Positions 43,255-54,200 of a stretch of DNA of 64,000 bases are shown here, piece by piece. The stretch comes from Phorcus lineatus (Eukaryota > Mollusca > Gastropoda > Trochida > Trochidae), in NCBI GenBank assembly GCA_921293015.1, contig OV121082.1, positions 23,661,997 to 23,725,996 of the forward strand. Reading direction: 5' to 3'. The notes beneath the pieces were generated by a model. That model did not search any database. It saw only the letters and a program-made list of their open reading frames with translations, and was not told the origin of the DNA. The translations under genes were made by a program, and so were the position numbers. Numbering within the stretch: position 1 is the stretch's first letter; each line of letters opens with the position of its first letter.

Positions 43255-44115
43255 TAACAATGTATTACAGTGGTCAAAGTGTCATGGTGACCATGAAAAT
43301 GAGGTCAGGGTCACCAATGTGACTGGCGTCTGAGTCTTCCACCATTGAAACCTGTCACCGTATATGAACACTCTAGGTCCTAAGCTTTAAGAGATACCGC
43401 GATAACAATGTATTACACAGTGGTCAAAGTGTCGTGGTGACCTTGAAAAGTCGACTGGCATCTGAGTCTTCCGCCATTGAAGGCTATCAACAAATATGAA
43501 CACTAGGTGCACGTTAACAATGTATTAGAAATTGGTCAAAGTGTCGTAGTGACCTTGAAAATGATGTCATGGTCACCAATGTCGATTGGCTTCTGAGTCT
43601 TCCTCCATTGAAAGCTTTCACCAAATATGAACACTCTAGGTGCTAAGCTTCACACGATATCGCGTTAACAAGAATCCGGACGGACGTAGTGTCGTGGTGA
43701 CCTTGAAAATGACGTCAAGGTCACCAAAGTCGACTGGCGACTGAGTCTTTCTCCATTTAAAGCTGTCACCAAATATGAACACTCTAGGTGCTAAGCTTCA
43801 CGAGTTTGTCGTTGTGACCTTGAAAATGACGTCACGGTCACCAAAATTGACTGGCGTCTGAGTCTTCCTTCATTGAAATCTGTCACCAAATATGAACACT
43901 CTAGGTGCTAAGCTTCATGAGTTATCGCGTTAACAAGAATCTGGACGTACTTTGTGTCGTGGTGACCTTGAAAATGACGTCAAGGTCACCAAAGTTGACT
44001 GGCGTCTGAGTCTTCCTCCATTGAAAGCTGTCACCAAATATGAACACTCTAGGTGCTAAGCTACATGAGTTATCACGTTAACAAGAATCCGGACGTACGT
44101 ACGTACGTACAGACG
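43255..44115. repeat. Satellite-like element, about six ~140-150-bp units
   Basis: Each unit holds GTGTCGTGGTGACCTTGAAA, GACGTCAAGGTCACCAAAGT, CGACTGGCGTCTGAGTCTTC and ACCAAATATGAACACTCTAG. Some units are shortened. The array ends in a (GTAC)n stretch near 44094. The left part begins with a unique GTTTGCCACTGACATGGCAA stretch near 43187, so it may be the internal array of a mobile element. Confidence 0.8.
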
Positions 44116-45034
44116 CCGCTGAATTCATAGAATAAGGCATCTTATTTGCAGTTAAGAGTGTCAAATAATATAATTCATAATATAGAAACATTGCAACAAC
44201 ACTGTTGTTTGGGGATAGAAAAAAGCCAAAATGGACCAGGCTTTTTGACAATGGCCATATTAAAGCTTTGTCAATTGTCAATATGTAACATCCCTTGTCT
44301 CCCAACATTGTTAAACGGGAATTGAAAACATTCTATTGTAATTATTTTACATGAGCAATTGTTTAAGTAACTTGATTGTTTAACAATAGAGCAATCTCAT
44401 AAAGAGACTTCAGTTACCATTCAGGTTAGTACTGTTACGGACTAAATCGAGTTTACTTATGAAGGTAAGTTTTAGTACACGATATCTATCAATAGGTTTC
44501 ATATTAATTTTTTTTGTTACAAAGGTTCTTCAACGATGTCATTTTAAGATCTCAAAGCTATTGGCTATACATGGCAGGGACATTGACAGTTATTGTCAGA
44601 AATGTGAGTGATACCTGCAAACAAACAAAGATGCTAAAAGTAACATCTTTCAGAACTGCGCAAAGTGATTGCAAATAATATCAGACTCTCAAATTTGCCA
44701 CCTTCTTTTACAACATCACAACTGATAAAAACACAACACTAGCCAATATTCTTCTGGGTCTTGTTCAACCAGACTCCCTTATGTACCAAACAATGTTTGA
44801 TTGTATGTTATCTATGAAGTTTGTTTCTCCTCACATTGTGAATAAACTTTGCAGCAGTGAGAAGAGTCAAGCATCTCAGAGATTGCAGTACAAAAAGAAC
44901 TGGTTGAACTTGCTGTGTAACCAGAAGAACTATCGGTGACACAGGAGACTCATCAGATGATGTAGAGATGCCATCTGTTTGTCAACAGGTGTTGTGTGTG
45001 TATCTTTAGGCCAGTCACACATTCTTTACTCTCA

Positions 45035-45660
45035 AGGAACACAGGAGGGATATGACAGATGTCAGAGTGTACAACAAGTACACCTACTTCAGTGTCGCAA
45101 ACATGTCAGAATTTTACAATCTGGCCATCTTACACTACTGCAAGTAGAAGATGCATTCCAGATAATGTAGTAGAGACCTATTTTGTTGCCACATAAATTA
45201 TTTCTAGGAAGACTTTTCGTTGTTGAGAATGTCTTTGAAAAGTTACAATATTATCAGCCCTTTGTTCAATATGAATCTTGGTTCATTTTTGCCAACGCAC
45301 AAAAATATAATGCTCAAAAGAACACCCCAGACAAAAACATTTACAAAGAAGACTTGCTGACACCAGAAATACTTTGAAAGATGAGATTCAATGCCATTAT
45401 TCATGACTTACCCGGTAGATCTGAACACCAATAGATGAAAAGAAGGTGCTCTGAAGTACTCACCAAGCTATCTTATGGCTACTGCAAGAAAGAAGATCCA
45501 TTCAAGATAATGTGGAAGACATATTTGGTTACCAGTTACGTTATTATTAATAAGAATTTTTGTTGTCGAGAATTTGAAGTTGAAAAACATCGACCCTTTT
45601 TTCAGTATGTATCTTTTTCATTTTTCAATGCTCACAGAACACCTTAGACAAGCTCATGAA
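45035..45660 (+). pseudogene. Two diverged ~345-bp units resembling fibrinogen-related domain fragments
   Basis: Positions 45061-45141 translate as RVYNKYTYFSVANMSEFYNL and AILHYCK before a stop. One frame over continues EDAFQIM. A second unit starting near 45440 has GYCKKEDPFKIM in the matching place. The DNA of the two units aligns over about 300 bp (for example GAAGATGCATTCCAGATAAT against GAAGATCCATTCAAGATAAT), a period near 348 bp. The pattern agrees with the 42810-43120 fragments and with FReD spacing, but frameshifts and stops break every frame. Confidence 0.38.
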
Positions 45661-46535
45661 AATAAGCTGTTGAAACCAGAAATATCCTGAAAGATGAGTT
45701 ACTGTGCTTGGATTCAATAACTGGGTCTGAATCCTCTTCAGGTAAGGAATATGGATGCAAGGTTTCTTGCTTCTGGAGAGGAAGATAAAAAAGGTTTTTA
45801 GGGTGTAGCCGTTAAAGCCCTTATTATTGGTCACAGGGTCATCAAATCTACAAATGTTTGCATGCATTTAACTTTAACATCATAAATGCAATACAATTTC
45901 TGAAAACGCTCAAAACATCATGTTTCAAACTTCAAAGGAAAAACATCAAACAGGGCTGGTGACTCTGTCTTGCAAGATAAGATACAAATCTAACCTTTAT
46001 CTTGTGTGCAACTGACATAAATTGAGGTAGTGAAGATGCCAAGTTGGAATGAAATAAGCTTAAGTTAAGCTTTCAAGACACCATAAAAGTAGGTTACATG
46101 ACAAGCTTAACATTTACATATAACTTCATATCTTATTTGGCCCACAAATATTTCTGAATACAAGTGAGGGCAAGATCACTACAATGATTATAAGATTAAA
46201 TTGAGATAGGTTTGTATATTGAGGTAGACAAATGTTTACTATATATAACACATAAAATATATGAAATGATAGATATGAATATCTGGCAGTATCTATCAGT
46301 TGATGTGGTAAAATCACGTGTACAATGCATAAAAGATAATATCATGTGGTACAAACACTAATACATGTATATTTGAGCATAAAATGGAATAATTAACAAA
46401 CAAGTTCAACACACATAAACAATAAACATGATGTTCAGGTCTTTCACCTTTAGGATATCATTTTCAAAGGAAACCCTAAATAAACAAGGTTACCTTTGTC
46501 AAATCTATGAATACTGGTCAAGATAAATACCTGCT

Positions 46536-46668
46536 TAGAAAAGCCATTGATTGGGACTGAATCAAATTATGCCTTGTTTTAGAATAGCCATTGATTGGGA
46601 CTGAATCAAATTGTGCCTTGTTTTAGAATAGCCATTGATTGGGACTGAATCAAATTGTGCCTTGTTTT
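46536..46668. repeat. 44-bp tandem repeat, 3 units
   Basis: Unit AGCCATTGATTGGGACTGAA followed by TCAAATT.TGCCTTGTTTTAGAAT, with starts 44 bp apart (46543, 46587, 46631) and nearly identical units. It lies just past the stop codon of SLC16 gene B, so it is probably in its 3' UTR. Confidence 0.92.
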
Positions 46669-46703
46669 GTAATTTTAACAACCTGAACTGAAAGACCCCC
46701 TTC

Positions 46704-49700
46704 TCACAAGCGAGTCATAGCTCTAGGGACCCTCCTTTGAGGAGACTGATGGGAGGTGGGTACCGTACCCCCTTCTCTGATCTCGCCCTGTGACCTCATC
46801 TCATCATCAGACCCCACCTCTCCATCTGACTTGACCTCTCCATCAGACCCCACCTCTCCATCTGACCTGACCTCTCCATCTGACCTGACCTCACTGTCCG
46901 ACTTGGGTTCATTCTCAACCTTCCCATTACTGTGAGCTTCATGTTTGACCCCAGGAAGTTCATCGGGCGGGTCGATCCTGTTCCAGTGGTCGTACATCTT
47001 GGTGAGCTTCACTTTCAGCGGGATTAGGAGAAGGATGAGACCCGCCCCGATGGCGACGACTCCCGCCATGTACAGTGCTTCCTCATATGTGCCATACTGC
47101 TCCTTCATCATGCCTGCGGGAACCAAACAAATCAGAATTCACAACAGTAACAATATAACGATTTCTTAATTACTCTGAATGATCAAAGCCCTATAATTCA
47201 TCCTAGGCAATTAAATTATAGAAAATTGTAATTAATCTTAGGGCAGAACATCATAAACAAATACCTTGCTCCTTGTTTCTATATTGGCAAGCATGTTTTG
47301 ATTGATACATACATGAATAAAAATAACAAGATTTTAAATAATAGAATTTTTCTGTGGTACACATATTACTCTTCATTTGATGGTGAACTATTTCAAAATT
47401 ACTCCAAAAATTCTAAAATTTGGTTACTTCTTTAAGAATAATATAACAACTGATTGTAATTCTACCTAATTTACCTAAATTCAATAGGTCCTAATGCATA
47501 AAAAATCATAAAACACATAAATACCTGCGAGTACTGGACCGAGGAAAGCTCCAATACCATTGGCCAGCATGAGGTAGCTGATGCCGTCGCCCATGCTCTC
47601 TGCACCCAGGATGTCCTGTGTGACAATCACCAGCAGGCCCAGGATGATGCCGAAGAATATCCCGAACATCACACTCACTCCAGCTATTGCCCCGTAACCA
47701 CTTATCAGCGGGAAAATAGCACAGGACACGCCTTGCAGAACACATGCAAGGATGAAGGACCCCAGTCTGTTCACATAGGGAATGTTTCCTATCAGGCCAC
47801 CAAACAGTGCACCAACAAATGTTGCAACACCAGCGAGCGTCAGTTGGAAAGCAGCATCTGTGCTACTTAGCCCTTTAGTCCTGAAAAACTCAGGACCAAA
47901 TGAAAGCAGGATTGCTGCAGTCATGTTGTAGAAGATGTTGTTGATGAAGAAAACATCGAAGCAAAAGCTTGTGAAGACACGGTAGTTCTTGAGCGGGCGT
48001 TTCAAGGCTTTGGTGGACAAGGCACTGATCTTCTCCTCGACTTCTATTTGTTCTGCTGTTGGAGGTGGGAGGGGTCTCAGCAGCAACCCTAGCATGAAGA
48101 TGTTGAGGCTGACGGCCGAGAGGAGGAAGAATGCGCCCTTCCAGGTGTACTCCTGGATTAAGTTGCTGATGAGGATTGGGAAGACTCCCGTCCCCAGACC
48201 GGACCCACTAGTAGCTATTCCTGAAGCGAGGGACCTGCCCTCCTCAAAGTAAAGCCCACTCAGCACTTGCGAGGGGACAAACACCATGCAATATCCTATT
48301 CCTGTTAAAAGAAAATAGCATTAATTTTCAAAAGAGGAAACAATATCCAGACAAAAGTTTGGAGATAAGAGTTTGCAACCAAAGTGAGATAAAATATTGT
48401 TTAAGAGTAGTAGTACAAAGCTCTTACCTATAACACCACTAAAGATTAGATTTGTTATTACTAATTGTTAACATTTGAAATATGAATTGAAAAACAATAT
48501 TATAGTTCTTATTCCCATTCACCTTCGATGATGCTATTAAGGGGTCTACAAAAAACTTTCTGATTAGAATATACTCCTATATCATTTTTGTAAATCCATT
48601 AACAACTCTCAATGTGTTACATTGTCATAGTTATCACATAAACTTGTATCATATAAATTGTTAACATACACGATTGATTTTCTTAAATACGTTATCAATT
48701 TTTATAGTTATTTTCAGTGTCTGCATGATGAATTCTTTAAAACAAAGTTATATAAAACAAAACTACTGTATTCAAATAAATTTTGAGTGAAAATATCAAT
48801 TTTACAATTTAAAATTTGAATGAAAAATATATATTGCAATATATATCGTATCCTTGCTCTATAGAATGATAATATCATATTGGGCACGGTTGTGTATTGT
48901 GACACTCCTATGGCATATATCGGTAAGTTTCAAATTTTTAATGTTCCATGCTCTCTTGACAAACAACAGCAATTAGAACACGTACTGATGCTTGATTGCT
49001 GCCATTTAGAATTCAATGAATGGTTATGATTGTAAACATGTTGTGCTGTTATCACTTTGCACTTCAAGCTATGATAATTTTTTTATTAAAACAAGATTTT
49101 TATTGGTTGTGTTTTTCTGCAGTTAACACAGTAAATTTAAATTTAAATTATCTGATATATTTGATATTTTCTTAAGTGTGTACTGGTACATAACATAATC
49201 TTATAATGCCATGCAAAGTCAAACTGTTGAAAATGTACACATGTTTTTTAAAGATTTCCGTCACGAGGCAATTAGTATGTTTTATCAAGGATGGCAATCC
49301 AATATAGAAAGCAGTTCACGTTATGATATATACAGAAAGTTCAAGAGATTACTAGAACCAGAGAAATACCTATCCGTTCTTACAAAAAGTTTTCTCAGAA
49401 ACTTATATATCAAATATAGACTTGGTTTACTAAAACTAATGATAATCTATGGAAGATATATCTCCCTTGAAAGAATACAACGACTCTGTCCATTATGTTA
49501 CGACGCTATTGAAGATGAAATACATTTTACATTTAATTGTCCATATTATACTGAACTAAGAACTAAATATATACCAAAATGTTTTCTATCTAAGACGAAT
49601 GTAACAAGATTCATTTCTATTATGACATCAAGAGATGACGATATTATATCTAAATTATCGTTATTTTTAAAGCATGGTATGGAAGTAAGAAATAGTGTTT

Positions 49701-51217
49701 TGAACAATAGATTGTGACTTATAAATTGTTTTTAACTTACAAAATGTGTAATTACTGGAGTCTGTCATGTCACCAATTGAATGAACCTTGTTTTCCAAAA
49801 TTACAAATCTGTAAATTGTAAGCTATATGTTTATATGTATCATTGTATATGGGCCTGAGGCCCTGAATGCAATAAACAATCTTTGACTTTGACCCCGGTG
49901 TCTAGTAAGGGTGTGCAGTATTATCGGTATATTGGTATATTGCAATACAGAAACACCTCGATATATAGTGGTACATTCTTCTGAATATATCCAACATATT
50001 GCATGATAAATAATTAATAATTTCTGTGTAAAACTGCAGATAATATATAAAAAAATGTGATTTTAGTGAAAGTTGAAGCGTGAACTCGCAAAGTGAAAAT
50101 AGCACAGACCTAATAAAAGTCTGAAACCAGTCACTTTACGAAAAGAGCCAGTTAATTATTGATCACTGATCTTATTGCTGTAATTTAGTAAAGAAAGCAT
50201 GGAAACTTAAAATATGAAAAGTACCAAAATATTGCGATAGTTATTGCAATACGCCTCTGTGTATCATATCATATCTGTGATATGGAAATGAGTAGCGATA
50301 CCCATCCTTGGTGTTTTAGCAATGATCTCTAAAATACTGAGTTTATACAAGATCTGTGATGACTAATATACCTGTGATTGCCCCGTAGAAGACGTATAGG
50401 TAGGGGAGACTAGGCAGCCAGGGCACTACAACCAGGCCTATGAAGCTGATGATGGCACCCACCAACACGATGCTGCGGTGAGTGAACTGCGTCATCAGGT
50501 AGCTCACCAGGGGGCCTGCAATATACAAATAGTCATTCACAACTTGAGGTAATTTTTTTCCAAATGAATTTATACTGTTACAGGACACTAGTGTTTGTTT
50601 TAGTATATTGTTATATTTGTTTTAAAAGTGAATGTTCTCACTTTAAATGGACTGGTATTTTTTCAATGGTATGATAATGAAATCACCTTGAAAGACGTTG
50701 ACTTGTTTTCTATCATTTGTTATATTAAAGGTCCAAGGTTTATTTGCTCCTGATAGTGAAAAGTAAATCAAAGCATATTGAAAGGTGTGATTTTTAACAG
50801 TTCATAAGTATTTAGACTAAGGGGAAGAATTTGATGTTTTAAAGCTAGTGAAGTACTCATGAACCTTAAAAGTTAAATAGGTTATGACAAATTTTGCAGA
50901 ATTTCATATTGACACACGACCTGACTAAAATTAACCTAGGGGAGAATAGGTTCAAATAAAATCAATAACTTTTATTCCTTGGAACATGGTTGATTGCATT
51001 GACGATACTGATGAAGGGTGAGCCTACCAGTTCCCTGGAAGCAACCTATGTTGATGCTGGCTACAAGGGACACAGCCAAGGCATCATTCGTGTAGTAATC
51101 CAGAAACTCCATGGCGAAGACGCCAACGGAAGAACTGATGCCGAAGGAGATGAGCTGGATCATGAACGCAGAGAAAACCACTACAAGACCCCATGGTCCG
51201 TGTGCAAATTTTGCCAT
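46704..51217 (-). CDS. SLC16 (monocarboxylate transporter-like) gene B, 506 residues, 4 exons
   Basis: Predicted major facilitator membrane transporter; substrate unknown. Exons in order of transcription: 51217-51028, 50515-50372, 48301-47525, 47113-46704 (stop TGA at 46706-46704). All introns are GT-AG and phase 1, and the 1,521 nt are in frame. The ATG at 51217 opens MAKFAHGPWGLVVVFSAFMI (TM1). Exon 3 carries YFEEGRSLASGIATSGSGLG, the family loop before TM5, and most of the later spans. The acidic residue usual in the N-terminal motif is His here. Exon 2 is 144 nt, the same length as in gene A, and exon 3 differs by 9 nt. The last exon adds about 75 hydrophilic residues absent from gene A, including an acidic hexapeptide repeat. 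Confidence 0.92.
46776..46901 (-). repeat. 18-bp coding repeat (7 hexapeptides) in the SLC16-B C-tail
   Basis: Seven successive hexapeptides of the form SDGEV(R/G/K), drifting to SDDEMR and SQGEIR. Each Ser has an acidic residue at +3, the casein kinase 2 consensus, so the cytoplasmic tail could be a phosphorylation array. The unit length of 18 bp keeps the frame. Confidence 0.9.
49196..49895 (+). pseudogene. 5'-truncated LINE 3' end in SLC16-B intron 2
   Basis: An open frame of 168 codons (49211-49717) encodes only the region downstream of a reverse transcriptase: MFYQGWQ.., YIKYRLGLLKL, and a CPLCYDAIEDEIHFTFNCPY zinc-knuckle-like motif. A 3' UTR follows, ending GCAATAAACAATCTTTGACT. It lies antisense to SLC16 gene B. 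The family differs from the element at 33620. Confidence 0.75.
49907..50310. mobile_element. hAT-like MITE in SLC16-B intron 2
   Basis: About 400 bp with partly matching ends (AAGGGTGTGCAGTATTATCG at the left; the right end reads AAGGATGGGTATCGCTACTC in reverse complement) and an interior rich in TATTGCAATAC. A possible target duplication GTGTCTA/GTGTTTT flanks it. It begins about 12 bp after the end of the LINE fragment. Confidence 0.55.
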
Positions 51218-51268
51218 CTTATTTAGAAGAGAATTTCAACCGTTGTCAAAATCCAAAGACTTTGTGTC
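51218..51268 (-). promoter_or_regulatory. Probable 5' UTR of SLC16-B with an upstream splice acceptor
   Basis: On the minus strand the sequence TTCATTTTGCAG|GACAC lies 51 bp before the ATG and has a good acceptor context. This suggests that a 5' UTR intron precedes the coding exon and that the promoter is further away, at higher coordinates. The upstream exon was not identified; a minus-strand AG|GTAAAA near 52014 is one candidate donor. Confidence 0.4.
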
Positions 51269-51269
51269 C

Positions 51270-54200
51270 TGCAAAATGAAATAATTTAGAAGTTAATTAA
51301 AAATGTTATTAAGATTTCTGTATCATTATCTTGGCTTGGAAAATTCATTGAAAAAACTATTTATTGTTTCACTAATGTTCATGAGAGAAAATTGCCAAAA
51401 GAAAATGCATCTGGAGATCTTTACTGGTCCTTAAAAACAACTAAACAGGAACTTCAGTTCACTCTCAGATTGAACAATTATGGACTTTTGGAAAAAGTAA
51501 TAAAAAACCAGTCTCTTTGAAATTCCTAGATAAAGGTGGTATTTGGTTTGGAGTTTCGGATGATGTTTTCAGTAGAACTTAGTTAAATTTTAGAGTAATG
51601 CAGAGACAATGAAAATTATTACATGTTCACTGTACAAAAGACACCTATTAAATTTTTGAATTAAAAAATTAAATAAAGAGCACTAGTAGCTACTCATTCT
51701 GCTTCATACTCAACTCACACATTACGTGTTGGTCATTTATATTGTAAGGGTTCTTAAAAATCCATTTTAAGGAAAATTTTCAACACTTGCTATTTAATCA
51801 AATACTGTCATACATCTATATGTATTTATCCCACAAGTAATCGAACTATAATCCGGTTATGGGAACACATGAAGGTTAAATTTGCAAAATGAGAAGCTAA
51901 CTTTGAGCATTTCTAACCCAGAATTTCAGAACCAATTTAACTTATGTAATATAATGTATAACATTTTTACCACAAAAAAATTATGGCAAGTGGCAACTAA
52001 CATATATATTTTTACCTAGGTCTGACTAAACCGACGACTAGGTCAGACGGTCAGCAAGCCCTCTTCTGTGGCCTTGAGTGTTTGATATTGTATTAAAAAA
52101 TTCATGGCCTTCAATATACTTCGGTTCAAGGTTAAATGTGATGCTGATTTTTCACACGGTGCCTCCCTAAAATTCCTGCCGAAAGTAACGACATTCTCGT
52201 GTAAAGCAAGATATTTGCACACTGCTCGTAGAGCCCAAGCCATCCAGCGTGAATTTCACGAGCAACAGGAGTTATTGCACGGTTTGCACGTGCAGAACGC
52301 AACAGTTTGTGTGGTGTTTACAAAAGCGCACCTGCTGTGCTTTTGTTGATGGCGTCGATAGGTAGAGTTAGCTCCCTTCAAAAGGGTTCTCAAGCGAGTT
52401 GACAAAATGGTTAAACGAGTTCGAATCCATTTTATTCCATCAGATTTCGAGATTTTCTAATGCTGGAAAGAATTATTAAATATATCTCGAGAAATCTATA
52501 ATCAATTGGAATGTTGACACTGGAATCCTTTTCATTAAATGAAATCATGCGTGCATTTTAAAAGTGAATGAAGCGTCAGAGAAATCTTTCAAAAGGACCA
52601 ATCTGTAGCAATTTCTACAATGCATTCATATTGTTACGATCGTTGTCCATTTTCAAAAGATGAATTCCTAAATTGAACTTTTAGAGTTATTTTTATATCT
52701 TAATACATTTAGCTCGATGTCATTTTTATTTTTAAAAAAGGAATCTAAATGAATATCTAAAATCTCATCTACCTCATGTTTTAAGATAATTTTTGGAAAT
52801 ATTTTGTAGGGGTCAATAATGTATTTATTACTTTGATTAATAATAATTTGGTCGTTTTTGCAGCAACATTTGAAAATTGTTGAGATTATAAAATAATCCA
52901 TTTCATAACAGATCTTCTGGATGACTTAAAAATCTTATTAACACAAATTTCTTTCTTTAAATGGTTCAACACAATAAAAGAGAATATATGTAATCAACTT
53001 GCAATAATTAAGAACAAAATATGTACGATAACCTTCTTTTCCTCTAAGTATGAGACGTTTTCGTTAAGAAAGCAAATGATAAAAATGATTTTACTCCATT
53101 CTCACTGGGAAACTGTATTTAGACGAATTGCAATACAACATTCCTGTTACGATATTCACCAAATAAAAATGATATCTCAATAGTTCTAGATCAATATCAC
53201 ACATCATATCAAACCACCAAGCAACAAGCATTGGCACGTGCATTTAAAAAAAACACCAGCTGAACGAAACGATAAAGCCCCTTATACTGTCAAGAAGAAG
53301 AGACAACCTTGAATTACACCCTTCTTTGACATCGATGTTTTCAATAGGTACCTAACCGAGTTCATAAGTATGTTTCATTTGTTTACAAATTGATATTGAA
53401 CACGAAAAATCATTTCCTGGATGCTGTATCTATATCTGAAAATGTTTCAAAGAATTTTCCCAAACAACAGTCCCCTTTGCAATTGCCCAGTGCTGTAAAT
53501 TGAGTCAGCGAGTTTTAACGGCGATTGGGCAATATTTTTGCCATTGGCGGCGAGACTGTAAATTGAAAAAAATACTGTGCAATATGTCGACTTCTGTTTA
53601 TTAAAGTAATCGACAACTAATTAAAAACAACAACGTGATAACTGATTTAGCAGCTTTAGACCTATGAATCGACAGTGAAATGGATTCTCAAAGTGACAAA
53701 TATTTTATGGAGTATCTTGTGTCAAACGTTAAAATGGTTTTCGTGTATTGATATAACATCAGACGAACGCTGAAAATCACAATTTTCTTGTAATTTTAAT
53801 TTTAATTTTTGATTGCAAAATGATAAAAATGTTATATTTGCAGTATATATATTTGCAGACTAAAGAATAATTTGGGTTCATGTAAATGACGTGTAATTTT
53901 AGCACCTGTAAACGGCACTCAATTTTCAACGGAACCTAGGCAAAATGTGACACAACATAACTATATAAAGCGGAGAGAAAGCATTCCATTAATAGTTTGA
54001 ACGAATTTCTCATGCAAAACATGCATTTGCACACGGCTCATGGATCCTAGCATGAAATGCACGGGAAAAAAGAGCTTGAAGGACGCGCCGACCGCGGCAG
54101 AAAATTCAGACGTTACAAACGCGCGCTTGCTTTTTTAAAAGTGAACATGACTTCTGACATGCTGCACGATGAAAACAGGTAGGCCTACTTTGTAGCCTTA

